Source: Bacteroidota bacterium (GTDB taxonomy: Bacteria > Bacteroidota > Bacteroidia > Chitinophagales > Chitinophagaceae). From it: a stretch of 7,876 nt of DNA. Below, one piece after another: positions 1-7,394 of the stretch. The number at the start of each line of letters is the position of its first letter. Within the stretch, counting starts at the first letter, position 1. The notes beneath the pieces were generated by a model. That model saw nothing but the letters and a program-made list of their open reading frames with translations. It was not told where the DNA came from and made no database searches. The stretch is from assembly GCA_028875955.1 (NCBI GenBank), contig JAGWTX010000092.1, positions 1-7,876 on the forward strand, written 5' to 3'. The position numbers and the translations under genes were made by a program.

Positions 1-1061
1 ACCGGGATGACGGGTTTGATTTCCAAAGCCTTTGTATGATCCCGTTCCGAATAGGTAAACACATGCAGGTAGGATACATCCAGCGAGTGCAGAAAATCAA
101 AAGTTTCCTGGAAGTGGGCATCCGTTTCTCCGGGAAATCCAACGATAACATCCACTCCGATGGCGCAATGCGGCATCAGTTTTTTTATCAGAGCCACTCT
201 TTCTGCATAGAGTTCGCGTTTATACCTTCTTCTCATCAAAGAGAGAATGGCGTTACTGCCGCTTTGCAGGGGGATATGAAAATGCGGCATGAACTTGTTG
301 CTGTTGGCTACAAAAGCAATGATTTCATTGGTCAGCAAATTGGGCTCAATGGATGAGATCCGGAAACGCTCAATATTTTCAACCTGGTCAAGTGCCTGGA
401 TCAGGCCAAAGAAATTCTCCTCGTATTTCAAAGCCCCGTCGGGTCCTTTTCCAAAATCTCCCAGGTTTACGCCTGTCAATACAATCTCCTTCACCCCCTC
501 ATTTCCCAACTGAACTGCGTGTTCCACCACCCGGCTGATAACATCACTCCGGCTTTTGCCCCTGGCCATGGGAATGGTGCAGAAGGAGCAATTGTAATCA
601 CAGCCATCCTGCACTTTCAGAAAGGTACGGGTCCGGTCGTTTTGAGAAAAAGACGCATGAAACCCGCTCACTTCCGCTATGTCACAACTGCAGATCTTTG
701 CCGGGTCTCCCTTGGCCAGTTCTCCGATATGTCTGGCGATATTGAATTTTTCGGCGGCACCCAGCACAAGATCCACACCGGGTATGGAAGCGATTTCCTT
801 TGGTTTAAGCTGGGCATAACAACCTGTGATAACGACAAAGCTTTCGGGCGTCTTACGCTGGATCCTTCTCACCAGCTGACGGCATTCCTTATCCGCATTA
901 TCGGTTACGGAACAGGTATTGATCACATAAACATCGGCCGCCTCCTCAAACCCCCTTTTTTCATAGCCTTCCTGTTCCAGTAACCTCGAGATGGTCGATG
1001 TTTCTGAAAAATTGAGTTTACACCCCAGGGTGTGAAAGGCTACGGTAGGTTTTTTTTCCAT
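1..1061 (-). CDS. mtaB: tRNA t6A37 methylthiotransferase MtaB (partial, C-terminus beyond the left edge)
   Basis: Radical-SAM enzyme that converts N6-threonylcarbamoyladenosine at position 37 of ANN-decoding tRNAs to its 2-methylthio form; cytosolic. Translating the complement from the ATG at 1061-1059 gives 353 codons with no stop before the edge. The N-terminal methylthiotransferase (UPF0004) domain has its three cluster cysteines at C14 (TLGCKLN), C50 (NTCSVT) and C81 (TGCYAQ). The radical-SAM CxxxCxxC is C154, C158, C161 in VQDGCDYNCSFC. The LGCKLN and TGVNLGDFG signatures fit MtaB better than MiaB or RimO. Family members are about 430-450 residues, so roughly the last 80-100 residues, including any TRAM domain, lie outside the window. 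No in-frame Met lies nearby as an alternative start. It is divergent from the DUF2723 gene, and a TATCTTTG promoter element lies just upstream. A C124-x-C126 pair is an extra curiosity outside the known cluster motifs. The family call is firm; MtaB over MiaB is likely. Confidence 0.93.
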   Translation of the reverse strand, partial: MEKKPTVAFHTLGCKLNFSETSTISRLLEQEGYEKRGFEEAADVYVINTCSVTDNADKECRQLVRRIQRKTPESFVVITGCYAQLKPKEIASIPGVDLVLGAAEKFNIARHIGELAKGDPAKICSCDIAEVSGFHASFSQNDRTRTFLKVQDGCDYNCSFCTIPMARGKSRSDVISRVVEHAVQLGNEGVKEIVLTGVNLGDFGKGPDGALKYEENFFGLIQALDQVENIERFRISSIEPNLLTNEIIAFVANSNKFMPHFHIPLQSGSNAILSLMRRRYKRELYAERVALIKKLMPHCAIGVDVIVGFPGETDAHFQETFDFLHSLDVSYLHVFTYSERDHTKALEIKPVIP

Positions 1062-1069
1062 GGAAGCGG

Positions 1070-1077
1070 CAAAGATA
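1070..1077 (-). promoter_or_regulatory. Candidate Bacteroidota -7 promoter element for mtaB
   Basis: On the minus strand this reads TATCTTTG, a full match to the TAnnTTTG element used by the primary sigma factor of Bacteroidota. It lies 8 bases from the mtaB ATG, so the transcript would have a leader of only a few bases. I see no convincing TTTG-type -33 element about 20 bases further upstream, where the heptamer repeat lies, so this is suggestive only. Confidence 0.35.
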
Positions 1078-1087
1078 AGGAGAGTTT

Positions 1088-1173
1088 GGTTTGTAGTCTA
1101 TAGTCTATAGTCTTTGGTCTGTAGTTGTTAGAGGGTAATTCAACCACAGACTACAGGCTACAGACCCCAAACC
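1088..1173. repeat. Imperfect inverted repeat made of heptamer tandem units
   Basis: The left arm (1088-1127) is GGTTT followed by five 7-base units of consensus GTAGTCT, starting at 1093, 1100, 1107, 1114 and 1121. The right arm (1141-1173), read on the other strand, is again GGTTT followed by four units of the same consensus, ending in GTGGTTG opposite GTAGTTG. The central 13 bases (1128-1140) form the loop. Each paired heptamer differs at about one to three positions, and the arms differ by one whole unit, so the hairpin is long but imperfect. It lies between two divergent promoters and has no coding potential. Similar short-unit palindromes occur as dispersed repeats in Bacteroidota genomes, but copy number cannot be judged from this window. 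Confidence 0.8.
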
Positions 1174-1247
1174 AGTTGACTATTTATAACATTTTCTTAA
1201 AATACCAGATTCCCCTTACTCCATTTCCCGTTTTACAATATAAAAGT

Positions 1248-1255
1248 TATGTTTG
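1248..1255 (+). promoter_or_regulatory. Candidate Bacteroidota -7 promoter element for the DUF2723 gene
   Basis: TATGTTTG matches TAnnTTTG exactly and is followed by C, as is often seen. It ends 22 bases before the ATG at 1278, which predicts an A-rich leader of about 15 bases without a Shine-Dalgarno sequence, normal for this phylum. The -33 region (around 1224-1230, ATTTCCC) matches poorly. Confidence 0.45.
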
Positions 1256-1277
1256 CCAGTCTTAAAAATCCAAAACG

Positions 1278-4200
1278 ATGCAGTTTAAAAAGATCAATAA
1301 CCTGGTTGGATGGACGGTATTCCTGATTGCCAGTACCGTTTACATACTTACTTCCGAAGCCGGAGGTAGTTTCTGGGATTGCGGCGAGTTTGTCAGTAGC
1401 TGTTTTAAATTACAGATCCCCCACCCACCGGGAGCCCCTTTGTTTGTAATGCTGGGGCGGATTTTTATTGTATTGTTTGGAAATAACCCGCTCACAGCTG
1501 CCAAGGCGGTGAATATCATGAGTGCGCTGGCCAGTGGGTTTACCATTCTCTTTCTTTTCTGGACCATTACCCATTTTGCCAGAAAGATCATGAACCTGAA
1601 AACCAGTGATGTTTTCAGCACTTCCCAACTTTGGTCCATCATGGGTGCCGGTGCCGTAGGGGCACTTGCCTATACTTTCAGCGATTCTTTCTGGTACAGT
1701 GCTGTGGAAGGTGAAGTATATGCCATGTCTTCTTTTTTCACCGCCATTGTTTTCTGGGCCATCCTGAAATGGGAGAACCATGCCGATGAACCCGGGGCTG
1801 ATAAATGGATTGTCTTTATCTTTTTCCTGATGGGTTTATCCATCGGTGTACACTTATTAAACCTGTTGACCATCCCGGCCATCGTAATGGTTTATTATTT
1901 CCGCAGAAGAGAAACATTGCAATATGATGTGATCCGTAAATGGTTTCTTCGTCTTGTTGTGATCGGGGGTGTATTGGCGTTTTTGTTCGCCCTGATCTCT
2001 GCCAGCAGCGAAGCAACCGATAATGTACCCATGGATGGTACCATGGCCGGTTTGATGCTATTCGGTACCCTGGCCGCCATCGGTCTTTTTTTCCTGGTTG
2101 AAAAATATGGCAAGGATAAGAAAGCCTATTACGGGGGTGTCTATATCTTTTTTGCCATCGGCTGTCTGCTGGTGGGTATTGTACAGGTAGGTGTGATTCA
2201 GATCACCGTTAAGATGGCGGGTACTTTTGACCGCTGGTTTGTAAACGGGTTCGGTCTGCCCTTCTTCTCCGGTTTTACCACTTTCTTTATCATTGTAGGT
2301 GCTTTGATCTGGTATGCACTTCGGATCGCCGAGAAAAAATCCTGGTCATATCTGCGTTTGGGTATGTGGTGTCTTACTTTCATGCTGATTGGTTACAGTA
2401 CCTATGTTACCACCATGATCCGCTCCAATGCCAATCCTTCTGTGGATATGTATAATGTGGACAATCCCATCAGCCTGGTGGGTTATCTGGGTCGTGACCA
2501 GTATGGTGATTTCCCGATTTTATATGGCCAGAAATTTACAGCGGATCCGGTTGACCTGAGAAATACCGGTATGCGATACCAGAAATCCGATAATAAATAT
2601 GTGGAGCTGGGAGAAGACAGAAAGTATGTCTATGCTGCCGAAGATAAAATGGTATTCCCCAGGGTTTGGGACCCCAGCAATGAACAGAACCATGCAGATT
2701 ATTATGCGTATTTCCTGGGCATCAACAAAACCAGGGACGGCAAATATGAAAGAGCACCCAACCAGGTGGATAATGCCAAATTCTTTTTGGGTTACCAGAT
2801 GTACTGGATGTACCTGCGCTATTTTATGTGGAATTTTGCCGGTAAACAAAATGACCTGCAGGGTCTTTTTGCCGGTAATGTAAGGGATGGTAACTGGATC
2901 ACCGGTCTGCCAACGGATAACCTCATCTATGGCGACCAGAGCAGCTTGCCGGATAGCCTGAAAAACAATAAATCACATAACAAACTATTTGCACTTCCGC
3001 TGATCCTGGGATTGATCGGATTGTTTTACCAGTATAAGAAACGGGGCGATGACGGAACGGTGAATATGCTTTTATTCTTCTTTACCGGTCTTGCCATTGT
3101 CTTGTACCTCAACCAGGCAGGTTACCAGCCAAGGGAAAGGGATTATGCCTATGTTGGCAGCTTTTATGCCTTTGCGATCTGGATTGGAATTGGGGTGCTG
3201 AAAGTAAGAGACTGGCTGAGCAAAGCGCTTTCACAGACTACTGCAGCCACACTGGCCACGGTTGTTTGTTTACTGGCTGTTCCCGTGATCATGGCCCAGC
3301 AGGAATGGGATGACCATGACCGCAGCCATAAGGAATTACCCCGCGACCTGGCAAAAGATTACCTCGAAAGCTGCGCACCCAATGCGATCCTGTTCACCTA
3401 TGGTGATAATGATACCTATCCTTTGTGGTATGCACAGGAAGTGGAAGGCATCCGTCCGGATATCCGTGTCATCAATTTCAGCTTATTGGGTATCGACTGG
3501 TATATCAATGAACTGAGGTATAAGGTGAACCAGAGCGATCCGATTGATGTGATCTGGACACCCAAACAGATCGAAGGCGGTAAACGGGATTATGTGGTTT
3601 TCCGTCCCAAGGACAATATCCCGCAGAATGCCTATTACGACCTTTTTGACCTGATGAAAAATTATGTGGGTAGCGATGACCCGGATAAGCTGGATGCCCG
3701 GGGTAGCGGTGATCCACTGAATACCTTTCCGGTGAAAAAAGTCTCCGTACCCGTGGACAAAGCCTTTGTTCTGAAAAACGGTACCGTAAATGCTACCGAT
3801 AGTGTGGTGAGTGAAGTTCGCTTTGATATTCCGAAAGGGGCGCTGATGAAAAACGACCTGGCGCTGTTAAACATTATCGCAGCCAATAAATGGAAACGCC
3901 CGATCTACTTTACCAGCCCGACTGCTGAACTGGGCTTTGACCAGTATATCCGCAGGGATGGACTGAGCTATCGCCTGGTACCCGTAGAGAACAGCCGCGT
4001 GAATACCGACTGGATGTATAACAAGGCCATGAATGTTTTTGCCTTTGGTAATGCCAATGTGAAAGGTGTTTATTTTGATGAGGAGAACCGCAGGCATCTG
4101 CAAACCATCCGTGCCGCTTATGCCGATCTGGCGATGGATCTGGCGGATAAGAACCGGAAAGAAGATGCCAGAAAGGTTTTGGAAAGAGCAGATAAGATGC

Positions 4201-4532
4201 TGACTTCCGGTGGAAACTATGATTATGGCCAAACCAGCCGTGGCAATTTCCAGAACCGTACTTCGCTTATCTTCCTGCAGGCATGTTATGCTGCGGGTGA
4301 TACGACACTTGCTAAAAAAGTGGCCGCTTCCGTGAAAAAAGACCTGCAACAGCAGTTGCGGTATTACAATACCCTTAGCGGCGATAAAGCCGATGGCATG
4401 TCTGAGGAAAGAAGGACGGCCGATAATTTCCTGAAGGGGATTGAACAGCTGGAATCGATTTATAATCCCCGGATCCAGATCCCGGGAAAATTGATGGCGC
4501 CTGCTGATTCCGGAAAACAGGAAAAGAAATAA
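1278..4532 (+). CDS. DUF2723 multi-pass membrane protein, putative protein O-mannosyltransferase family (GT-C type)
   Basis: A 1084-residue inner-membrane protein. The first hydrophobic segment (about 9-25) is followed by EAGGSFWDCGEF (27-38), the DUF2723 hallmark, with D34 and E37 placed like the acidic catalytic residues of GT-C glycosyltransferases. HPPGAPL follows at 49-55. Further hydrophobic stretches fall near 75-99, 118-136, 176-206, 222-241, 256-273, 286-311, 329-347, 361-380, 571-611, 625-641 and 656-673. A soluble loop spans about 384-570. Conserved family stretches are QPRERDYAYVGSF (617-629) and YGDNDTYPLWYAQEVEGIRPD (708-728). The part after residue 675 looks globular and probably extracytoplasmic; 930-1060 is helical and TPR-like (AYADLAMDLADKNRKEDARKVLERA). 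Vertebrate TMEM260 shares this domain and is a protein O-mannosyltransferase, so transfer of a lipid-linked sugar to exported proteins is a reasonable inference, but donor and acceptor are unknown. It is monocistronic, with its own promoter and terminator. The ATG start puts TM1 at the expected N-terminus. Confidence 0.92.
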   Translation: MQFKKINNLVGWTVFLIASTVYILTSEAGGSFWDCGEFVSSCFKLQIPHPPGAPLFVMLGRIFIVLFGNNPLTAAKAVNIMSALASGFTILFLFWTITHFARKIMNLKTSDVFSTSQLWSIMGAGAVGALAYTFSDSFWYSAVEGEVYAMSSFFTAIVFWAILKWENHADEPGADKWIVFIFFLMGLSIGVHLLNLLTIPAIVMVYYFRRRETLQYDVIRKWFLRLVVIGGVLAFLFALISASSEATDNVPMDGTMAGLMLFGTLAAIGLFFLVEKYGKDKKAYYGGVYIFFAIGCLLVGIVQVGVIQITVKMAGTFDRWFVNGFGLPFFSGFTTFFIIVGALIWYALRIAEKKSWSYLRLGMWCLTFMLIGYSTYVTTMIRSNANPSVDMYNVDNPISLVGYLGRDQYGDFPILYGQKFTADPVDLRNTGMRYQKSDNKYVELGEDRKYVYAAEDKMVFPRVWDPSNEQNHADYYAYFLGINKTRDGKYERAPNQVDNAKFFLGYQMYWMYLRYFMWNFAGKQNDLQGLFAGNVRDGNWITGLPTDNLIYGDQSSLPDSLKNNKSHNKLFALPLILGLIGLFYQYKKRGDDGTVNMLLFFFTGLAIVLYLNQAGYQPRERDYAYVGSFYAFAIWIGIGVLKVRDWLSKALSQTTAATLATVVCLLAVPVIMAQQEWDDHDRSHKELPRDLAKDYLESCAPNAILFTYGDNDTYPLWYAQEVEGIRPDIRVINFSLLGIDWYINELRYKVNQSDPIDVIWTPKQIEGGKRDYVVFRPKDNIPQNAYYDLFDLMKNYVGSDDPDKLDARGSGDPLNTFPVKKVSVPVDKAFVLKNGTVNATDSVVSEVRFDIPKGALMKNDLALLNIIAANKWKRPIYFTSPTAELGFDQYIRRDGLSYRLVPVENSRVNTDWMYNKAMNVFAFGNANVKGVYFDEENRRHLQTIRAAYADLAMDLADKNRKEDARKVLERADKMLTSGGNYDYGQTSRGNFQNRTSLIFLQACYAAGDTTLAKKVAASVKKDLQQQLRYYNTLSGDKADGMSEERRTADNFLKGIEQLESIYNPRIQIPGKLMAPADSGKQEKK

Positions 4533-4550
4533 AAAATCATTGATGTACTT

Positions 4551-4577
4551 AGCCCGGTTTTACAACCGGGCTTTTTT
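4551..4577 (+). terminator. Intrinsic terminator of the DUF2723 gene
   Basis: A perfect 9-bp stem, AGCCCGGTT (4551-4559) with AACCGGGCT (4564-4572), closes a 4-base loop TTAC, and T4572-T4577 give a six-base T tract. It starts 18 bases after the stop codon. It should separate the DUF2723 transcript from the downstream VWA/AAA+ unit. Confidence 0.92.
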
Positions 4578-4614
4578 ACGCCCCTTTTATTCCCCCTTTC
4601 GCAACCTTATTCCT

Positions 4615-4659
4615 TTGGCAAGTGTTAATATTGCTGATAATCTTTTTTGATTAGTTTAG
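4615..4659 (+). promoter_or_regulatory. Probable promoter region of the VWA-AAA+ unit (elements weak)
   Basis: A promoter is expected between the terminator and the ATG at 4664. Candidates are TTG at 4615-4617 (inside TTTGGC) with TAATCTTT at 4638-4645, spaced 20 bases, or TTG at 4631-4633 with TAGTTTAG at 4652-4659, spaced 18. Both deviate from TAnnTTTG. The second would place the transcript start at or inside the ATG, so I prefer the first. The location is inferred mainly from context. Confidence 0.25.
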
Positions 4660-4663
4660 GAAT

Positions 4664-5761
4664 ATGATCGGACACCGTTTTCTGCATTTTGACCCCAATG
4701 AGAACAACAAAAGCATCTTTGAACAGTTGCTGGATATTTTCATGCAATTACTGACCTATACCAATGGGGATGCTGCAGAAGCGCTGGACTGGCTGAACCA
4801 GCTTGACAGACAATACCATCTGACCAATGATGACTATGGGATGGGCGACTTTATTGAAGACCTCAAAGAGAATGGCTATCTGCAGGAGAATCCGCAGGAT
4901 GGCAGCTTCTCCATAACCGGAAAATCGGAACAGACCATTCGCAAGAAAAGCCTGGAAGAAATATTCGGTAAACTGAAAAAGACCCGGCAGGGCAATCACC
5001 AGACATTCAAACCCGGTCAGGGGGATGAAGTGAATCCGGATACCCGTTCGTTTCAGTTCGGGGATATGCTGGAGCAGATCGATTTTACCGAAAGTATCCG
5101 GAATGCACAGATCAACAGGGGTATTGAAAGCTTTTCCATGCAGGAGGAAGATCTGCAGATCCGGGAAAGTGATTTCAAGACACAGACTTCAACGGTTTTG
5201 ATGATCGATATCTCCCATTCCATGATATTGTATGGGGAAGACAGGATCACACCGGCCAAAAAAGTAGCCATGGCGCTGAGTGAACTCATCACCACGAAAT
5301 ATCCCAAAGACACGCTCGATATTGTGGTATTTGGAAATGATGCCTGGCAGATCGAAGTAAAGGATCTACCCTATCTGCAGGTGGGTCCATACCATACCAA
5401 TACCGTTGCCGGTCTGGAACTGGCGATGGATCTGCTGCGCCGGAGAAAAAATCCCAACAAACAGATCTTTATGATCACAGACGGGAAACCCACCTGTCTG
5501 AAGATCGGTAAGAAGTATTATAAAAACAGTTTTGGGCTCGACAGGAAAGTGGTAAACCGTTGTATCAATCTGGCGGCACAATGCAAGAAACTGAAAATAC
5601 CCATCACCACTTTCATGATTGCCTCAGATCCTTACCTGCAGAATTTTGTTCAGGAATTCACCGAAATGAATAATGGTAAAGCCTTTTTTGCTTCACTGGA
5701 TAAATTAGGTGCGTTTATCTTCAAGGATTTTGAAAGCGGGAAAAGACGAACCGTATACTGA
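4664..5761 (+). CDS. VWA-domain protein, partner of the downstream MoxR-like AAA+ ATPase
   Basis: A 365-residue protein with no signal peptide or membrane segment, so probably cytosolic. The N-terminal part (about 10-75) is helical and acidic (FEQLLDIFMQLL, ALDWLNQLDRQY, DFIEDLKENGYL), followed by a polar, Gly/Lys-rich linker (about 85-130). The VWA domain spans about 175-360. TVLMIDISHSM carries the MIDAS DxSxS at D182, S184 and S186. YHTNTVAGLELAMDLL supplies the second-loop Thr (T245 or T247), and MITDGKPT supplies D273. The metal site is therefore complete. VWA proteins of this kind (ViaA, CbbO, NorD, BchD/ChlD) work as adaptors that join a MoxR/chelatase-type AAA+ ring to its client. The AAA+ gene follows 82 bases downstream on the same strand. 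The ATG at 4664 has only a weak AGGA-like sequence upstream. Client and pathway are unknown; Mg-chelatase proper is unlikely because no BchH-like or pigment gene is nearby. Confidence 0.88.
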   Translation: MIGHRFLHFDPNENNKSIFEQLLDIFMQLLTYTNGDAAEALDWLNQLDRQYHLTNDDYGMGDFIEDLKENGYLQENPQDGSFSITGKSEQTIRKKSLEEIFGKLKKTRQGNHQTFKPGQGDEVNPDTRSFQFGDMLEQIDFTESIRNAQINRGIESFSMQEEDLQIRESDFKTQTSTVLMIDISHSMILYGEDRITPAKKVAMALSELITTKYPKDTLDIVVFGNDAWQIEVKDLPYLQVGPYHTNTVAGLELAMDLLRRRKNPNKQIFMITDGKPTCLKIGKKYYKNSFGLDRKVVNRCINLAAQCKKLKIPITTFMIASDPYLQNFVQEFTEMNNGKAFFASLDKLGAFIFKDFESGKRRTVY

Positions 5762-5843
5762 TGAAGTTTTGATTCCATCAGGTATCAGTATTCATAAGAA
5801 ATAAGCAAGGAAATTTTTTACTTTATTATCAGACAAGCGTAAT
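5762..5843. other. 82-bp spacer between the VWA and AAA+ genes
   Basis: No terminator-like GC-rich hairpin with a T tract and no good TAnnTTTG element is visible. A weak TGATG/CATCA pairing (just after the VWA stop, about 5760-5781) and a T-rich run at 5814-5819 are the only structure. Read-through from the VWA gene is the simplest model. Confidence 0.5.
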
Positions 5844-7391
5844 ATGGATTATCAAAAAATAAAAACACTCGGTCAGCTAAAAAAAAGCGGCTATCAACCG
5901 AAATCTGTAAAGGAAGAGATCCGGGAAAACCTGATCAGCAGTATCCGTAACAAGGAAAACCCTTTCGAAGGCATTTTGGGTTATGAGGATTCTGTGATAC
6001 CAGATACTGAAAGGGCTTTGCTGAGTCAGCACAATATCCTGTTCCTCGGTTTGCGCGGACAGGCCAAGACCCGGATGGCCCGGCAGATGGTGGACCTGCT
6101 GGATGAATACATACCCATCGTGGCAGGCAGTGAAGTGAACGATGATCCCCTGAAACCACTGAGCAAGATGGCCCGTGACCTGATAGCGGAACATGGGGAT
6201 GACACACCCGTTCAATGGATGCATCGCAGTGAACGGTATGGTGAAAAGCTGGCCACCCCCGATGTGAGTGTGGCCGATCTGATCGGTGATATTGATCCGA
6301 TCAAAGCTGCCAACCTTCGGCTCAGTTTTGCAGATGAGAAAGTGATCCATTATGGTATCATACCCAGGAGTAACCGGGGTATTTTTGTGATCAATGAATT
6401 ACCGGATCTGCAGGCAAGGATACAGGTTGCCTTATTCAATATCCTGCAGGAAGGCGATATACAGATCAGGGGCTTCAAATTACGGATGCCATTGGATATC
6501 CTTTTTGTATTTACAGCCAATCCCGAAGACTATACCAACCGGGGAAGTATTGTAACGCCTTTAAAAGACAGGATTGAAAGTCAGATCCTGACCCATTACC
6601 CGAAAAGTATTGAAACCTCCCTGTTGATCACGGAACAGGAAGCCAATATCCCGGCCGTTCAGAAAGAAAGGATTTCAGTAAGTGATCTTGTCAAAAGACT
6701 GGTGGAGCAGGTGGCATTTGAAGCCAGGTCCAATGAATATGTAGATAAGAAAAGCGGTGTGAGTGCGAGACTGACGATTGCCGCTTATGAAAATGCGGTG
6801 AGCAGTGCGGAAAGAAGGGCCATCATTCACGATGAAGCCAGGACCCAGGTGTGGATCAGTGATCTCTCGGGAATCATACCCGCCATAACCGGTAAAATTG
6901 AACTGGTATATGAAGGCGAACAGGAGGGACCTTATCAGGTTGCTGTCAATTTGCTTGATAAGTCGATCCGTACCCAATTCGTTGCCTATTTCCCCAACCC
7001 GGATCAACTCAAAAAAAGAAGGGGAACGGGTAAAAAATCAATGGAAGAAAAAGAGCCGGAAAATCCCTATAAAGCCATTATCCGCTGGTTTGATGCAGGC
7101 AATCACCTGGATCTGTTACTGGATATGAAAGATGCGGATAAAATTGCGGCATTGTATAAAGTGGATGGACTCTATGGATTTGTGAAAAAATACTATCCCC
7201 ATGCCAATGAATCGGAGAATGCCTTATTGATGGAATTTGTTTTGCATGGACTTTCTTCCTATTCCATGATCAGCAAAAAAGTGATGGATGGGAAAATTGA
7301 ATTCAAGGACCTGATGGGCAGCATGATGAACCTGGGAGCGATGAACCTGGATGAAGAGGAGGATGGGTTAAACGAAGATGACTACCGATAG
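5844..7391 (+). CDS. MoxR-like AAA+ ATPase with atypical Walker motifs
   Basis: A 515-residue cytosolic ATPase. The AAA+ core spans about residues 40-330. Its P-loop is GLRGQAKT (69-76), with K75 and T76 intact but Ala74 where GxxGxGK[ST] has Gly. The Walker B strand is GIFVINELPDL (179-189), with Asn184 in place of Asp before catalytic Glu185. Sensor 1 is FTANPEDY (N226), the probable arginine finger is R243 in PLKDRIES, and a sensor-2-like SGVSARL carries R309. Residues 93-170 form a long insert between Walker A and B. After about residue 385 come a basic linker (KKRRGTGKK), a helical C-terminal domain and an acidic tail (DEEEDGLNEDDYR). Automated pipelines often call such proteins magnesium chelatase, but MoxR-type ATPases act as chaperones with VWA partners, here the upstream gene. 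ATP binding is expected; the catalytic rate is uncertain. The start fits the family, with no Shine-Dalgarno sequence. Confidence 0.9.
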   Translation: MDYQKIKTLGQLKKSGYQPKSVKEEIRENLISSIRNKENPFEGILGYEDSVIPDTERALLSQHNILFLGLRGQAKTRMARQMVDLLDEYIPIVAGSEVNDDPLKPLSKMARDLIAEHGDDTPVQWMHRSERYGEKLATPDVSVADLIGDIDPIKAANLRLSFADEKVIHYGIIPRSNRGIFVINELPDLQARIQVALFNILQEGDIQIRGFKLRMPLDILFVFTANPEDYTNRGSIVTPLKDRIESQILTHYPKSIETSLLITEQEANIPAVQKERISVSDLVKRLVEQVAFEARSNEYVDKKSGVSARLTIAAYENAVSSAERRAIIHDEARTQVWISDLSGIIPAITGKIELVYEGEQEGPYQVAVNLLDKSIRTQFVAYFPNPDQLKKRRGTGKKSMEEKEPENPYKAIIRWFDAGNHLDLLLDMKDADKIAALYKVDGLYGFVKKYYPHANESENALLMEFVLHGLSSYSMISKKVMDGKIEFKDLMGSMMNLGAMNLDEEEDGLNEDDYR

Positions 7392-7394
7392 GTA

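Noticed and set aside
519..983. Plus-strand open frame of 154 codons
   Set aside because: It is antisense to mtaB, whose frame carries all six expected cysteines; its own translation has no recognisable motif and no promoter.
1088..1173. Possible mini CRISPR array
   Set aside because: Units are 7 bases and directly adjacent with no spacers, the arms are in inverted orientation, and no cas gene is present.
3867..4349. Minus-strand open frame of 160 codons inside the DUF2723 gene
   Set aside because: It is a shadow of the coding strand with no family features; the plus-strand frame is long and continuous with conserved motifs.
5877..6350. Minus-strand open frame of 157 codons inside the AAA+ gene
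   Set aside because: It overlaps the region encoding the P-loop and Walker B of the real gene and shows no domain of its own.
4664..7391. Magnesium chelatase (BchD/BchI) for chlorophyll synthesis
   Set aside because: The AAA+ and VWA resemblance is general to the MoxR/chelatase clade; there is no BchH-like subunit or tetrapyrrole gene and the Walker motifs differ.
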